Positions 54,284 to 64,000 of a stretch of 64,000 nt of DNA are shown here, piece by piece; position 1 is the first letter of the stretch, and each line of letters begins with the position of its first letter. The stretch lies in the NCBI RefSeq assembly GCF_003255815.1, contig NC_037682.1, positions 16,018,965 through 16,082,964 on the forward strand, given 5' to 3'. The translations under genes and the position numbers were made by a program. The DNA is from Theropithecus gelada (taxonomy: Eukaryota > Chordata > Mammalia > Primates > Cercopithecidae). Under the pieces are notes generated by a model. The model ran no database searches. It was not told the DNA's origin and saw only the letters and a list, made by a program, of their open reading frames with translations.

Positions 54284-54376
54284 TTTTTCTTTTTTTTGAG
54301 ACGGAGTCTCGCTCTGTCGCCCAGGCTGGAGTGCAGTGGCGCGATCTCGGCTTACTGCAAGCTCTGCCTCCTGTAG
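54284..54376 (-). mobile_element. 5'-truncated Alu (about 90 bases)
   Basis: Tail and first part of the right arm only. Long target duplication TTGCCTGAGACTCTCT / TTGCCTCGGACTCTCT. Confidence 0.9.
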
Positions 54377-54950
54377 TTGCCTCGGACTCTCTTAATCCGA
54401 GAACCCTCTATCATGGGGCAAGAGACTGATTATTCCCTGTGGCCTTTTGCACCAACTGTCCAACCCTCCCCCATTTCCTTATAGGCACCAGTTGGGGATG
54501 GCATCCCTTCATTAGGTGTCCCCAAGTGGGCAACACTTTTCTCATTTCTACGGTAAGTAAACAGGACAGATCAATTCCTTTCCCCTTAAATTCTGGGGGT
54601 TGAAGCCACTAGATTTGCAAGAGAGAGTGAGTACATGTATGTGGGGTATTGTAGGAGGTGGGGCAAATGGAAGTGCCGCAAGCTCTAATATGGGGGACAT
54701 GGAGCCTCCTGCTACTGGTAGTGGGGGACTCAGGCCATTGCTCCAGTTTAGGCCCCCACTGTAGGATCAAACACAGTAGGCCACTGACACGTGTCTCTGC
54801 CTCTCAGCCCATTTTCTCCAATTAATTTAAAGTGAATCTGTCCAGGGTGTAGTTTTGATCATGCATCCCCCTGCTCAGAAGCCGCAGTGGCCAAATCTGG
54901 CTGGAAGTGATTAATATCTATCGACTCCAAAGTGCTCGCTCACTTTTATA
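54377..54950. other. intergenic, unique
   Basis: No gene or clear repeat. Confidence 0.5.
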
Positions 54951-55680
54951 GGACAAGCCTCAAGACTTCAACAGATAAACAGGTGAAGGATGTGGATGAC
55001 TACTTCACCCAAGAGGATATGCAGCGAGTAAACAAATACTTGGAAAATAGTTCAACCTGTTAGTGATCAAAGAGATGGAAATGAAAGCCGTGTGACGATA
55101 GCATTTCATACTTATTAAATTAGCAGAATTTTATAAACACCATCACCCAGCACTGGCAAGGTTGGATGACGTCTGTGTTCCTACATCTCTGGAAGCAGTG
55201 TGCAAAACTCTGAAAAACAGTCTAGTAAAATATAACAAGAGCCTTGAAAATATTATTACTTTTTGACTGACTAATCTCACTGCTGGGATTTGATCTTAAG
55301 AATATAATGCAATAGACAAAAAAAGCTCCAGGCATGACCCTGGCATTATCCTCCATTTCCCCAGACAGTGAAATGGTTAAGAAAACCATGGTTAATATAG
55401 TCAATGCAATATTATGCAGCCGCAAAATGATAATTATGAAGAATATGCAGAAACATGGAAACCAGTTTATAACATCATATTTGCTTATAAAAGGCAGGGT
55501 AAAAAAATCGCATGAACACTGATGGCGACCATGAAAAGTAAATATTCATATTGACAAAGTCTGGAGAATATGCAAAATTGAAAATTATTGAAGGTTGGGA
55601 GAAAGATGGGTGTTTTTCCTTTTACTTGAAGAATGTTCTTTGTTAATGTTGAAAAATTATTTTCACAACAGGATGCGTTC
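54950..55680 (+). mobile_element. L1M (old LINE-1) 3' region
   Basis: ACTTCACCCAAGAGGATATG, AACCTGTTAGTGATCAAAGA, AACATGGAAACCAGTTTATA: diverged L1 3' end, no intact frame. Confidence 0.8.
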
Positions 55681-55865
55681 TGTAAAAACAAATCCTCTTT
55701 TATTGCTTATAGAATAAAGTCAAGATGCTTCAGACTGTGCTCACTATGATGATTACGATGATCACGTTTATTAGGTACACTTGCTACATTCCAAAGAAAG
55801 AAGTGAGCGCGTTGCACAGGTGATTTATTACTATTATTATTCTTTTCTTACTTTCTTTTCTTTTC

Positions 55866-55983
55866 TTTTTTTTGAGACAGGGTCTCACTATGTTGTGCAG
55901 GCTGGTTTCAAACTCCTGGGCTCAAGCAATCCTCCTACCTCAGCATCCTGAGTAGCTGGGATTACAGGCACATGCTACCATGC
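55866..55983 (-). mobile_element. Alu left monomer (FLAM-like)
   Basis: GAGACAGGGTCTCACTATGT to ACATGCTACCATGC. Confidence 0.8.
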
Positions 55984-56214
55984 ACAATAAAATCTTGCGA
56001 TTTTATTGAGAGCTCATTTGGAGATTCTGGCAGGGGAGAACAGGTGCTCATATACCCTTGACTGAAGAATGGTCCTCCTCTATCAGGAAAGGTCTTCCTC
56101 TTTGACCAAGTGTGCGGTTTCAGGAGGAATACATGTGGAGTGGTGAGGGAGAAAGGGGACAGGTGCCCAGCCAGCCTGATCAGCCGAATCAACTCTGGAG
56201 ATCAGTGGGGTGAC

Positions 56215-56400
56215 AGACATCACAGCCAGAGCATCCTCACATTTTGTGATTTCATTGAATCTTCACAACAACCCTGTGAGATTAAAAACTAGTATTATCT
56301 TGAATTTACAGATTAGAAATCTGAGACTCAGCAAGGTTAGCCCTCCTGCCTAATTTTACACAGTCAGCAAAAAAGCTGGGCTTCAACCCCAGCCTGTGTA
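56215..56400 (-). mobile_element. MIR
   Basis: CTTCACAACAACCCTGTGAG, CAGATTAGAAATCTGAGACT CAG. 56401-56940 is unique. Confidence 0.75.
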
Positions 56401-56944
56401 ATTACAGAATTTGAGCTGAATTCCAGAATTGGCATTGTATGTCAATGTTTAAAGAACTTCAGTCATTAATGTATCGCTATGATGATTTGGGGGATAGCGG
56501 TGGCTCACACATTATGTACTGTGACTTAGTAATTTTAAAATTTAAATCAACTCACTTTAATTTAAAGTGAATGCCTACTTTAGCATTTTTTGTAAAAGCA
56601 AGAATCCCCTTGGAATCATTCATTAAATGTGTTGATTTTATTTTTCAGTGCACAATAAAATGAAAACATTAACAGTATAAAGTAGTCATATGAGATCATA
56701 TTGTACACCACCCTTTGGGAAAAAGTGAACTACCTTATGCTCCAGCCTCCCATTCCCATCTTATCAGCCTCTGCCTGGTCCATCTCCCAGAGCTTTCCCA
56801 GCCTCACTCCGCTGAGGAAGCTCAGACCACCCTATACCTCTAGTTGCCCCCAGTCTCAGCACTTTCCCAGGTCTTGCCTGAGCCAAATCCAGATCAAAGG
56901 CATTAGTGGACAAAGAGGACACAGATTCAGAAGCCTGCACACTA

Positions 56945-57190
56945 CAACAATGAATTTCCATTTCTTAAACTGCTACTGTGTGCCAGGCATTATTCCAGAA
57001 GCTTTATATACATTATCTCTATTGGATTTTTATAATGACCCTTGAAGCAGGTGTGATGTTTTACTTCTATGTTATACGTTAAAAAAGTGAGGCACACAGG
57101 GGTTAAGGCATTTGCTTATCACACGATGGGTAAGTAACAGCCAGGATTCAAGGCTAGTCCTGTTGAGCCTCGAAGTCCTTTTTCTTACCA
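56945..57190 (-). mobile_element. MIR
   Basis: CTACTGTGTGCCAGGCATTA, ACATTATCTCTATTGG, AGTGAGGCACACAGGGG. Confidence 0.8.
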
Positions 57191-57207
57191 TTCTGCTGTT
57201 CAGTCTT

Positions 57208-57535
57208 TTTATTTTTATTTATTTAATTTAATTTATTTCTTTTAGAGACAGGGTCTCCCTCTATTGCCTAGGCTGGAGTGCAGTGGTGCAGTCATAGGCT
57301 CACTGCAGCCTCAAACTCCTGGGCTCAAGCAATCCTCCTGCCTCAGCCTCCCAAGTAGCTGGGACTATAAGCATGCATCATCAGGCCTGGCTAATTCATT
57401 TTTATTTTTATTTTTTGTGGAGACAGAGTCTCGCTATGTTGCCCAGGCTGATCTTGAACTCCTGGCCTCAAGCTATCCTCCCACCTTGACCTCCCAAATT
57501 GCTGGGATTACAGGTGTGAGCCACAGTGCCCAGCT
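57208..57535 (-). mobile_element. Alu
   Basis: Reverse Alu with TTATTTAATTTAATTTATTT tail. Confidence 0.92.
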
Positions 57536-57539
57536 CTCT

Positions 57540-57900
57540 CTTTATTGATATATTGGTACATATTTATAGGATACATGTGATATTTTGTTACAGGCATAGA
57601 ATGTATAATGTTCGACAGGGTATTTAGGATCTCTCTCACCTCAAGCATTTTATCATTTCTCCCATCCAAATACTAACCAGGCTCAACCCTGCTTAGCTTC
57701 CAAGAACAAACAAGATCTGGCATGTTCAGGGTGGTATGGCTGCAGACAAGCATTTATTATTTCTATGTGTTGGAAAATTTCAAGTCCTCTCTTCTAGCTA
57801 TTTTGAAATACACAATACATTGTTGTTAACTATAGTCACCCTCCTCTGCTTATTACTTCCATCTAATTGTATGTTTGCACCCACTAACCGACCTATCTTT
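57540..57900. mobile_element. L1-type LINE fragment hosting the 5S pseudogene
   Basis: GATACATGTGATATTTTG, TCTTCTAGCTATTTTGAAAT, TTGTTAACTATAGTCACCCT are typical L1-linked sequence. Confidence 0.7.
57659..57747 (-). pseudogene. RNA5SP: truncated 5S rRNA pseudogene, retroposed
   Basis: The - strand matches 5S rRNA from its start (CAGCCATACCACCCTGAAC) through AGCTAAGCAGGGTTGAGCCT to TTTGGATGGGAG, about the first 88 of 121 bases with scattered substitutions. The last third is missing, so internal box C is incomplete. It is flanked by near-identical target duplications, CAAGCATTTTATCATTTCT (57642-57660) and CAAGCATTTATTATTTCT (57747-57764), inside L1-derived DNA. This is a retroposed copy. Confidence 0.88.
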
Positions 57901-57964
57901 TCCCCCCACCCCCAGGCTTGTTAATGATGAGGGTGATATAACAGGCTACCAGCTTCCTCCACCA

Positions 57965-58880
57965 TGCACTCCAAAGTGGGCCTATACATTTTTTTGCCTC
58001 TCTAGGGTGTGGGGAAAAAAGGCACTCTCATTTATTACAGGTGGGGGTGTTAATTGGTGCGACCACTTTGGAAGACAATTTGACAAATAGCTATTAAATG
58101 TAAAATGCATATCCTCTGTGACCCAGAAATTCTCATTTTAGGAATTTATCCTGCAGTGATTCTTGAAATGTTCAAAAAGACATTTATAGATGGATAGTCA
58201 ATGCAACTTTGTTTGTAAGTAGCATATGATGCTGAAGACATAACCTAAATATTATCAATAGGAGATTGGTTACATAAATTTTAGAACATCCACCTACAGC
58301 CATCAAAAAGAATAAAGAAGGTCTATATGTTCTTTTTTTTTTTTTGAGATGGAGTCTCGCTTTGTTGCCCACCCTGGAGTGCAGTGGTGCGATCTCGGCT
58401 CACTGCAACCTCTGCCTCCCAGGTTCGAGCAATTCTCCTGCCTCAGCCTCCCGAGTAGCTGGGATTGCAGGCACCTGCCACCACACCTGGCTAATTTTTG
58501 TACTTCTATTAGAGATGGGGGTTTCACCATGATGGCCAGGCTGGTTTCAAACTCCTGACCTCAAGTGATCCACCCACCTCAGCCTCCCAAAGTGCTGGGA
58601 TTACAGACGTGAGCCACTGCGCCTGGCTAGGTCTATATGTTCTTATATTGAGCAGTACCAAAGATACTAAGTTAACAAAATAAGGTACAGAACAATTTAA
58701 TAATATGCTACTATTGATGTCAAAAGCCTGTGGGATGAAATATAGATATAATAATTGTACACATATGCTGATGCATGCATGGATATCTCTGGAAGAACAT
58801 GGAGGACACGGGTAACAACAGCTGCCCAGAATAATGTATCACAAGGACTCTGGTTGAGAGGGGAGGGCTGGGGATTCGTC
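57965..58880 (+). mobile_element. L1M 3' region, split by Alu
   Basis: GACCACTTTGGAAGACAATT, GACCCAGAAATTCTCATTTT, and after the Alu AAATATAGATATAATAATTG. Confidence 0.8.
58335..58628 (-). mobile_element. Alu inside L1M
   Basis: Perfect 16-base target duplication AGGTCTATATGTTCTT at 58319-58334 and 58629-58644. Confidence 0.95.
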
Positions 58881-58922
58881 TTGCCGCAGGGTTTGCCCAG
58901 CCATCAGACTGTCCTCGAGACA

Positions 58923-59031
58923 CAGGCTAATTTGACGGGTGTGGGAATATGAGTAACACGGGTCATGGAGAATCCTAACTTCTCCCAGTGTCTCCTTCAC
59001 CGACGTGCCCACAGGTCAGCCCTGCAGGCAC
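58923..59031 (+). repeat. direct duplication unit U, copy 1
   Basis: CAGGCTAATTTGACGGGTGT ... CCTGCAGGCACTG; matches 59538-59644 at roughly 85% by eye. Not recognised as a known repeat. Confidence 0.85.
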
Positions 59032-59071
59032 TGACCGATGGATGAAATCTGATTTTTTAAAAGGTGTATGG

Positions 59072-59369
59072 GGCCGGGTGTGGTGGCTCAGGCCTGTAAT
59101 CCCAGTACTTTGGGAGGCCGAGGTGGACAGATCACCTGAGATCGGGAGTTTGAGACCAGCCTGGCCAACATGGCAAAACCCTGTCTCTACCAAAAATACA
59201 AAACTTAGCCGGGTGTGGTGGCACATACCTGAAATCCCAGCTACTTGGGAGGCGGAGGCAGGAGAATCGCTTGAACCCGGGAGGCGGAGGTTGCAGTGAA
59301 CTGAGATCGCGCCATTGCACTCCAGATTGGGCAACAAGAGCGAAATTCCGTCTCAAAAAAAAAAAAAAA
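59072..59369 (+). mobile_element. Alu inside the LTR
   Basis: Forward Alu with A15 tail; flanks AAGGTGTATGG / ATGGTGTGTGG. Confidence 0.93.
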
Positions 59370-59537
59370 TGGTGTGTGGCACCTGTCTCCACCAACTTTC
59401 TTTGGCTTTGGCTCTGGCCACGTGACACGCCTACGCCTGCTTCACCTTCTGCCATGAGGAAAACTTCCTGAGGCCTCCCAGAAGCTGAGCTGATGCTGGC
59501 GCCATGCTTTCTGTATAGCCTGCAGAATCATGAGCCT

Positions 59538-59644
59538 CAGGCTAATCTGATAGGTTTGGGAATATGAGTAACAGATCACGGAGAATTCTAACTTCTCCCA
59601 GTGTTGCCTCTCACCGACACGACCACACCAGCCCTGCTAGGCAC
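59538..59644 (+). repeat. direct duplication unit U, copy 2
   Basis: CAGGCTAATCTGATAGGTTT ... GCTAGGCACTC. It lies in the middle of the LTR, just before its A/T-rich polyadenylation region. Confidence 0.85.
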
Positions 59645-59660
59645 TCCGTTAATTGTTGAG

Positions 59661-59667
59661 AGGCTTC

Positions 59668-59698
<31 letters not shown>

Positions 59699-59780
59699 CT
59701 TTTCTTTCTTTCTTTCCTTTATTTCTCTCTTTATTTCTTCCTTCCTTCCCTTCCCTCCCTCCCTCCCTCCCTCCCTCCTT

Positions 59781-59813
<33 letters not shown>

Positions 59814-60147
59814 NNNNNNNNNNNNNNNNNNNNNNNNNNNNNNNNNNNNNNNNNNNNNNNNNNNNNNNNNNNNNNNNNNNNNNNNNNNNNNNNNNNNNNN
59901 NNNNNNNNNNNNNNNNNNNNNNNNNNNNNNNNNNNNNNNNNNNNNNNNNNNNNNNNNNNNNNNNNNNNNNNNNNNNNNNNNNNNNNNNNNNNNNNNNNNN
60001 NNNNNNNNNNNNNNNNNNNNNNNNNNNNNNNNNNNNNNNNNNNNNNNNNNNNNNNNNNNNNNNNNNNNNNNNNNNNNNNNNNNNNNNNNNNNNNNNNNNN
60101 NNNNNNNNNNNNNNNNNNNNNNNNNNNNNNNNNNNNNNNNNNNNNTT

Positions 60148-60207
<60 letters not shown>

Positions 60208-60552
60208 TCCTTTCTTTCTTTCTTTCTCTCCTCCTTCTCTCTCTGTCTCCTCTCACTCTTTCTTTTTTTTTGAGATGGAGTCTGGCTCTGTTGCCCAGGC
60301 TGGAGTGCAGTGGTGCAGTCTCGGCTCACTGCAACCTTCACCTCCCAGGTTCAAGCAATTCTCCTGCCTCAGCCTCCTGATAGCTGGGATTACAGGTGCC
60401 CACCACCACACCCAGCTAATTTTTGTATTTTTAGTACAGACGGGGTTTCGCCATGTTGGCCAGGCTGGTCTAGAACACTCGACCTCAGGTGATCTGCCCA
60501 CCTCAGCCTCCCAAATTGCTGGAATTACAGGCGTGAGACACTGTGCCCAGCC
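59661..60552 (-). mobile_element. Alu with giant (TTTC)n tail and assembly gap
   Basis: Body 60268-60552, tail of TTTTC, TTCC and TTTC units from 59665, with 332 N at 59814-60145. Flanks GAGGCTTCTTTTCTT and GAGGCTTATTTTCTT mark it as one insertion. Confidence 0.88.
59814..60145. other. assembly gap (332 N)
   Basis: Lies inside the TTTC tract; the true length is unknown. Confidence 0.99.
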
Positions 60553-60628
60553 AGGAGGCTTATTTTCTTGATAAATTACCCAGTCTCAGGTATTTCTCTA
60601 TAGCGATGCAAGAACAGCCTAATGCATC

Positions 60629-61098
60629 CAGGCTTAGCATCAGTGGACCCAGGTGGGAGAGGTTAAGATGTTAAGGTCTGAATGCCGCTTCCACACACCT
60701 TTGGGACCTAGGGACTCCCTCTCTATGTCTCTTTTCAGGAGAAGATGTTATCTTCTCCTTTCTCTGACCAGTAATTGGTGATGGTTTCAGAGATAGTTTT
60801 TCAGTCAAGACATATTTCAGTGGCTTCACTGAGCCCAAGTTCCCTCACCTCACTAGGATTTTATTTCCTTGTTTCTAGAAGAAGGATAACACATACTTCA
60901 TAAGATGGTTGTGAGATTAAGGGAGCTGGTACCGAGTGGTGCATAAGGACAGGATAGAGCAATGGTGAGACCGCTCAAAAAGCGAAAAGTTGACCTGCGA
61001 GGGTGACACTTATAAAATCAGCACACAGTAGGAGTAGAAGGAATACCCCTCATCAGTTACAATATTTGGAGGGTGCAAGTTATAGAAAGCCCAGCCCT
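60629..61098. other. intergenic; holds duplication D copy 1
   Basis: 60773-60879 matches 63203-63308 at about 90%. The rest is unique. Confidence 0.8.
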
Positions 61099-61410
61099 GG
61101 CCGGGCGCGGTGGCTCATGCCTATAATCCCAGCACTTTGGGAGGCCAAGGCAGGCGGATCATGAGGTCAGGAGTTCAAGACCAGCCTGACCAACATGGTG
61201 AAACCCCACCTCTACTAAAAATACAAAATCAGCTGGGCGAGGTGGCGTGTGCCTGTAATCCCAGCTACTCAGGAGGCTGAGGCAGGAGAATCACTTGAAA
61301 CCAGGAGGTGGAGGTTGCAGTGAGTCGAGATCATACCACTGCACTCCAGCCTGGGCAACAGAGCGAGACTCCATCTCAAAAGAAAGGAAAAAAAAAAAAA
61401 AAGAAAGAAA
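61099..61410 (+). mobile_element. Alu
   Basis: Target duplication AGAAAGCCCAGCCCT / AGAAAACCCAGCCCT. Confidence 0.94.
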
Positions 61411-61425
61411 GAAAACCCAGCCCTA

Positions 61426-62069
61426 ACTGGCTTAAATAGTAAGAAGCTCTATTGTATTATCTATGTCAGGCAGCAGCAAGTCCAGAGGTAGGGGACTCCA
61501 GGGTTGGTTGATCCAGTGGCTTAACGATGTCATCAAGGACCCAGGTTCCTTCTGTCTTAGCACCTCTGTCTGCAAGGCCAGCTTAATCCTAAGTCAGGTT
61601 GTTCTTGTCTTGATTACAAGTTGGCTGCTGGGCCAGCTGACGCTGCATGCCTCCCTGTTCATCTTCAGAAGGAGAAAGTGGCTCTTCCCCAGTCATGGAA
61701 TGAAAGAGTTTCCTTTCTGTCTGGGATTGCTTAGGTCAAAACCCACCTGGAACCAATGACTGTCACCAGGAAGGTCATATGCACTGATTGTCTTGAGTCA
61801 GGATTCCTGAGCCAGTCTTGGGCAAGGAGTGTGATACTGTCATGATTGTCTTGGGCTCATCAGGACAGCTCTGCAGATGAGATCAAACCCCAAGCCACAT
61901 TATTCTGAACAGTGGGGAGATGTCAAACACAATGTTGGGAGATGTCAAACACAATGTCTACCCCAGATCCCTAGGTCCAGGTCACAGCATCTTGGCTGGA
62001 CATAAAATGTAGTAAAAGAAAGACTATCCATCCATTTATTTACCTATTCATCTGGTTTTTGATTTTTTA
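61426..62069. other. intergenic, unique; 22-base tandem duplication
   Basis: GGGAGATGTCAAACACAATG occurs twice in tandem at 61915-61936 and 61937-61958. No gene. Confidence 0.75.
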
Positions 62070-62382
62070 AATTTTATTTTATAAGACAGAGTCTCACTCT
62101 GTCACCCAGACTGGAGTGCAGTGGCTCGATCATGGCTCATGGCAGTCTCAACCTCCCAGGCTCAAGTGACCCTCCCATGCTCAAGTGATCCTCCTACCTC
62201 AGTCTCCCATGTAGCTAGAACTACAGGTGCATGCCACTATACTCAGTTAATTTTTGCATTTTTTGTAGAGACAGGGTTTCATCATGATGCCCAGGCTGGT
62301 ATTGAACTCCTGAGCTCAAGCAATACGCTTGCCTTTGCCTCCCAAAATGCTGGGATTATAGGTATGAGCCACTGCTCCTGGC
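62070..62382 (-). mobile_element. Alu
   Basis: Reverse Alu with an internal repeat of CTCAAGTGAYCCTCC (about 62160-62190). Confidence 0.9.
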
Positions 62383-62384
62383 TC

Positions 62385-62460
62385 ATCTGTTTAATAATTT
62401 ATGAAACAACTACTGGGTGCCAAGCATGGGGCCAGGGGCTGGAGCTAGCAGGGACCAGGC
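62385..62460 (+). mobile_element. L2/MIR fragment
   Basis: AACAACTACTGGGTGCCAAG CATGGGGCCAGGGGCTGG. Confidence 0.55.
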
Positions 62461-62519
62461 AGATCTCTTCCAAGTCCTTGGTTTCTTAAAGGTTTTGCTC
62501 ATAATTCCTCTTTTCTTTT

Positions 62520-62817
62520 CTTCTTTCTTTTTTTTTTGAGACCGAGTCTCGCTCTGTTGCCCAGGCTGGAGTGCAGTGGCACGATCTCAGCTCACTGCAA
62601 CCTCCGCCTCCTCGGTTCAAGCAATTCTCCTGCCTCAGCCTCCTGAGTAGCTGGGACTATAGGTGTCTGCCACTACGCCCAGCTAATTTTTATATTTTTA
62701 GCAGAGACGGGGTTTCACCATATTGGCCAGGCTGCTCTTGAGCCCCTGACCTTGTGATCCGCCCACCTCGGCCTCCCAAAGTACTGGGATTACAGGCGTG
62801 AGCCACCACGCCCAGCC
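62520..62817 (-). mobile_element. AluS/Y
   Basis: Full-length reverse Alu ending CCACGCCCAGCC. Confidence 0.94.
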
Positions 62818-63100
62818 AATTTCCCTTTTCAATGAGGCCTCACTGACCTCCATACTCCAGTCCTCCATGTGGCCCACTCAGCTCTATTTTTTCTTCCCCA
62901 TAGCACTCACGGCCTCCTAACATACTATGTAAGTTATTTATTTACTAGGTTTACTGCTTACTTTCTGTCTTCCTCTACTAGAATGTAAACTCCATGAGAA
63001 TAGAAATTGGTGCCTTTTTATTTAGTGTGGTGTCTGCAGCCCCAGCTTAGTCCCTGGCACACGACAATCACTCCACCCACGGCTGTGGAATAAGTGACTA
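62818..63100 (+). mobile_element. L2 3' region
   Basis: AATGAGGCCTCACTGACCTC, CATAGCACTCACGGCCTCCT AACATACTATGTAAG, TAGAATGTAAACTCCATGAG. Confidence 0.88.
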
Positions 63101-63202
63101 AAGGTTCCTGCCCTCATATTGTTATGAGGGGTGTGCAGGTGGTTAGAGAAAAATCTGAGGCACAAGAAAATGTATAGAGTTTAAGAGAAAAAGTAATCCA
63201 TG

Positions 63203-63308
63203 AATTGGGGTAGTTTCAGAGGTAGTTTTTCAGTCATGACATATTTCAGTGGCTTCACTGAGCCCAAGTTCTTTCACCTCTCTAGGACTTTATTTCCTTA
63301 TTTCTAGA
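63203..63308 (+). repeat. direct duplication D, copy 2
   Basis: TTTTTCAGTCATGACATATT TCAGTGGCTTCACTGAGCCC; joined directly to an Alu fragment at 63307. Confidence 0.85.
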
Positions 63309-63379
63309 CCTCAGGTGATCCACCTGCCTCGGCCTCCCAAAGTGCTGGGATTACAGGCGTAAGCCACCATGCCCAGCCA
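63307..63379 (-). mobile_element. Alu left-arm fragment (73 bases)
   Basis: ACCTCAGGTGATCCACCTGC to CACCATGCCCAGCC; no tail, abrupt left edge. Confidence 0.88.
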
Positions 63380-63399
63380 GTATCCAGTATTTATAAAGT

Positions 63400-63810
63400 C
63401 TCCAGTAGTGTGCAGCAATGTCCTAGACCTTCACATTCACTCACCACTCACTGACTCACCCAGAGCAACTGCCAGTCCTGCCAGCTGCATGCATGGTAAA
63501 TACCCTATACAGGTGAACCATTTTTTAATATTTTATACTCTATTTTTACTGTACCTTTTCTATGATTAGCTACACAAATGCTTACCATTGTGTTACAACT
63601 GCCTACAATAATCAGTACAGTAACATGTATGGGTTGGTAACCTAGGAGCAAAGTAGCCTAGGCGACACCATGTTGCCTACGTGTGTAGTAGTCTATACTG
63701 TCTAGATTTGTGTAAATACACTCTCTCGTGTTTGCATAAAGATAAAATCACCTAATGACACATTTCTCTGAGCGTATTCCTGTTGTTAAGCAACACATGG
63801 ATAAGCATTT
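63400..63810. mobile_element. Tigger/MER2-like DNA transposon
   Basis: TTTTTACTGTACCTTTTCTA, CTTACCATTGTGTTACAACT, CAGTACAGTAACATGTATGG, GTTAAGCAACACATGG: a diverged MER2/Tigger end with no transposase frame. Confidence 0.8.
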
Positions 63811-63831
63811 ACAAGAAATAGCTCAAAAAAA

Positions 63832-64000
63832 AATTTTTTTTGGAAACAGGGTCACGCTTTGTCACCCAGGCTGGAGTGCAGTGGCGCAATCTTGGCTCAC
63901 TGCGATATCTGTCTTCCCGGTTCAATCGATTCTCTGACCTTAGCCTCCTGAGTCGCTACGACTACAGGCACGCACTACCATGCCCAGCTAATTTTTTTGT
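63832..64000 (-). mobile_element. Alu, cut by window edge
   Basis: GGAAACAGGGTCACGCTTTG onward. Confidence 0.9.

Larger units (their letters stand above)
59040..60628 (+). mobile_element. MST/THE1-type MaLR LTR, in three pieces
   Basis: Old non-coding LTR remnant: 59040-59071 (GAAATCTGATTTTTTAAAAG), 59370-59537 (CACCTTCTGCCATGAG, TTCCTGAGGCCTCCCAGAAG) and 60553-60628 (TAAATTACCCAGTCTCAGGT). Interrupted by an Alu, by unit U copy 2 and by an Alu with a giant tail. No internal gene. Confidence 0.8.

Noticed and set aside
59588..60380. Frames of 200-260 codons across the N gap
   Set aside because: Products of the TTTC/GAAA tract and unknown bases, not a gene.
58923..60628. Endogenous retrovirus with genes
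   Set aside because: Only pieces of a non-coding MaLR LTR are present; no gag, pol or env-like frame.
47620..64000. A third protein-coding gene or microRNA gene in the right part
   Set aside because: Only repeats, CpG flanks and unique non-coding DNA were seen; the next gene expected from the human order (SLC43A3) should lie beyond the window.
1..64000. CRISPR arrays, operons, bacterial mobile elements
   Set aside because: The window is primate genomic DNA; no spaced direct repeats or bacterial-type genes.

Overview
The window is primate nuclear DNA, most likely from an Old World monkey (macaque or baboon type). Roughly sixty Alu copies are present. Several young AluY copies (673-985, 31210-31511, 34411-34713, 37322-37625) share the 'GGCTAGTTTTTTG' and 'GGCTTGAGCCACCGCGCC' variants that I associate with the cercopithecid AluY radiation. 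Introns have GT-AG borders, and two protein-coding genes are recognised exon by exon. There is one 332-base assembly gap (59814-60145) and a single N at 34301.

Left part (1-22130): the downstream 13 coding exons of SLC43A1 (LAT3/POV1, a facilitative large-neutral-amino-acid transporter of the major facilitator fold) on the + strand. The exons run from 6386 to a TAG at 21567, followed by a ~560-base 3'UTR with an AATAAA at 22109. The exons coding for about the first 51 residues lie left of the window. The first 6.4 kb is intron full of Alu and MIR copies. One intron holds a CpG-rich, GC-box/CCAAT-bearing patch (about 7740-8180) that could be an internal promoter.

Middle (22130-29205): intergenic DNA between two convergent genes. 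It includes an orphan CpG island (about 23270-24210), a GGAA microsatellite and old repeats.

RTN4RL2 (Nogo receptor homologue NgR2, a GPI-anchored leucine-rich-repeat protein) lies on the - strand from 47033 (ATG) to 29832 (stop) in three coding exons: 47003-47033, 39827-40308 and 29832-30581. Together they give exactly 420 codons plus stop. Its start sits in a strong TATA-less CpG island at about 46960-47600. The neighbouring genes and their tail-to-tail order match the human 11q12.1 region, shown here in the reverse of the human chromosome orientation.

Right part (47600-64000): upstream intergenic DNA. The first 2 kb is CpG- and CA/TG-rich with three CACGTG boxes and a GATA/MARE composite site. 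The rest is a repeat graveyard: L1M tails, L2, MIR, an MST-type LTR broken into pieces, a Tigger/MER2-like transposon, a retroposed 5S rRNA pseudogene, and two pairs of ~107-base direct duplications that I could not assign to a known repeat family. No further protein-coding gene is supported; the longer open frames there are Alu translations or low-complexity artefacts.

The two genes are not known to act in one pathway. No clearly novel biological system is evident. The most interesting signals are the possible internal promoter of SLC43A1, the orphan CpG island, an inverted-repeat pair bracketing two SLC43A1 exons, and the unexplained duplications near the right end. Family assignments and human comparisons are from memory, not from a database search.
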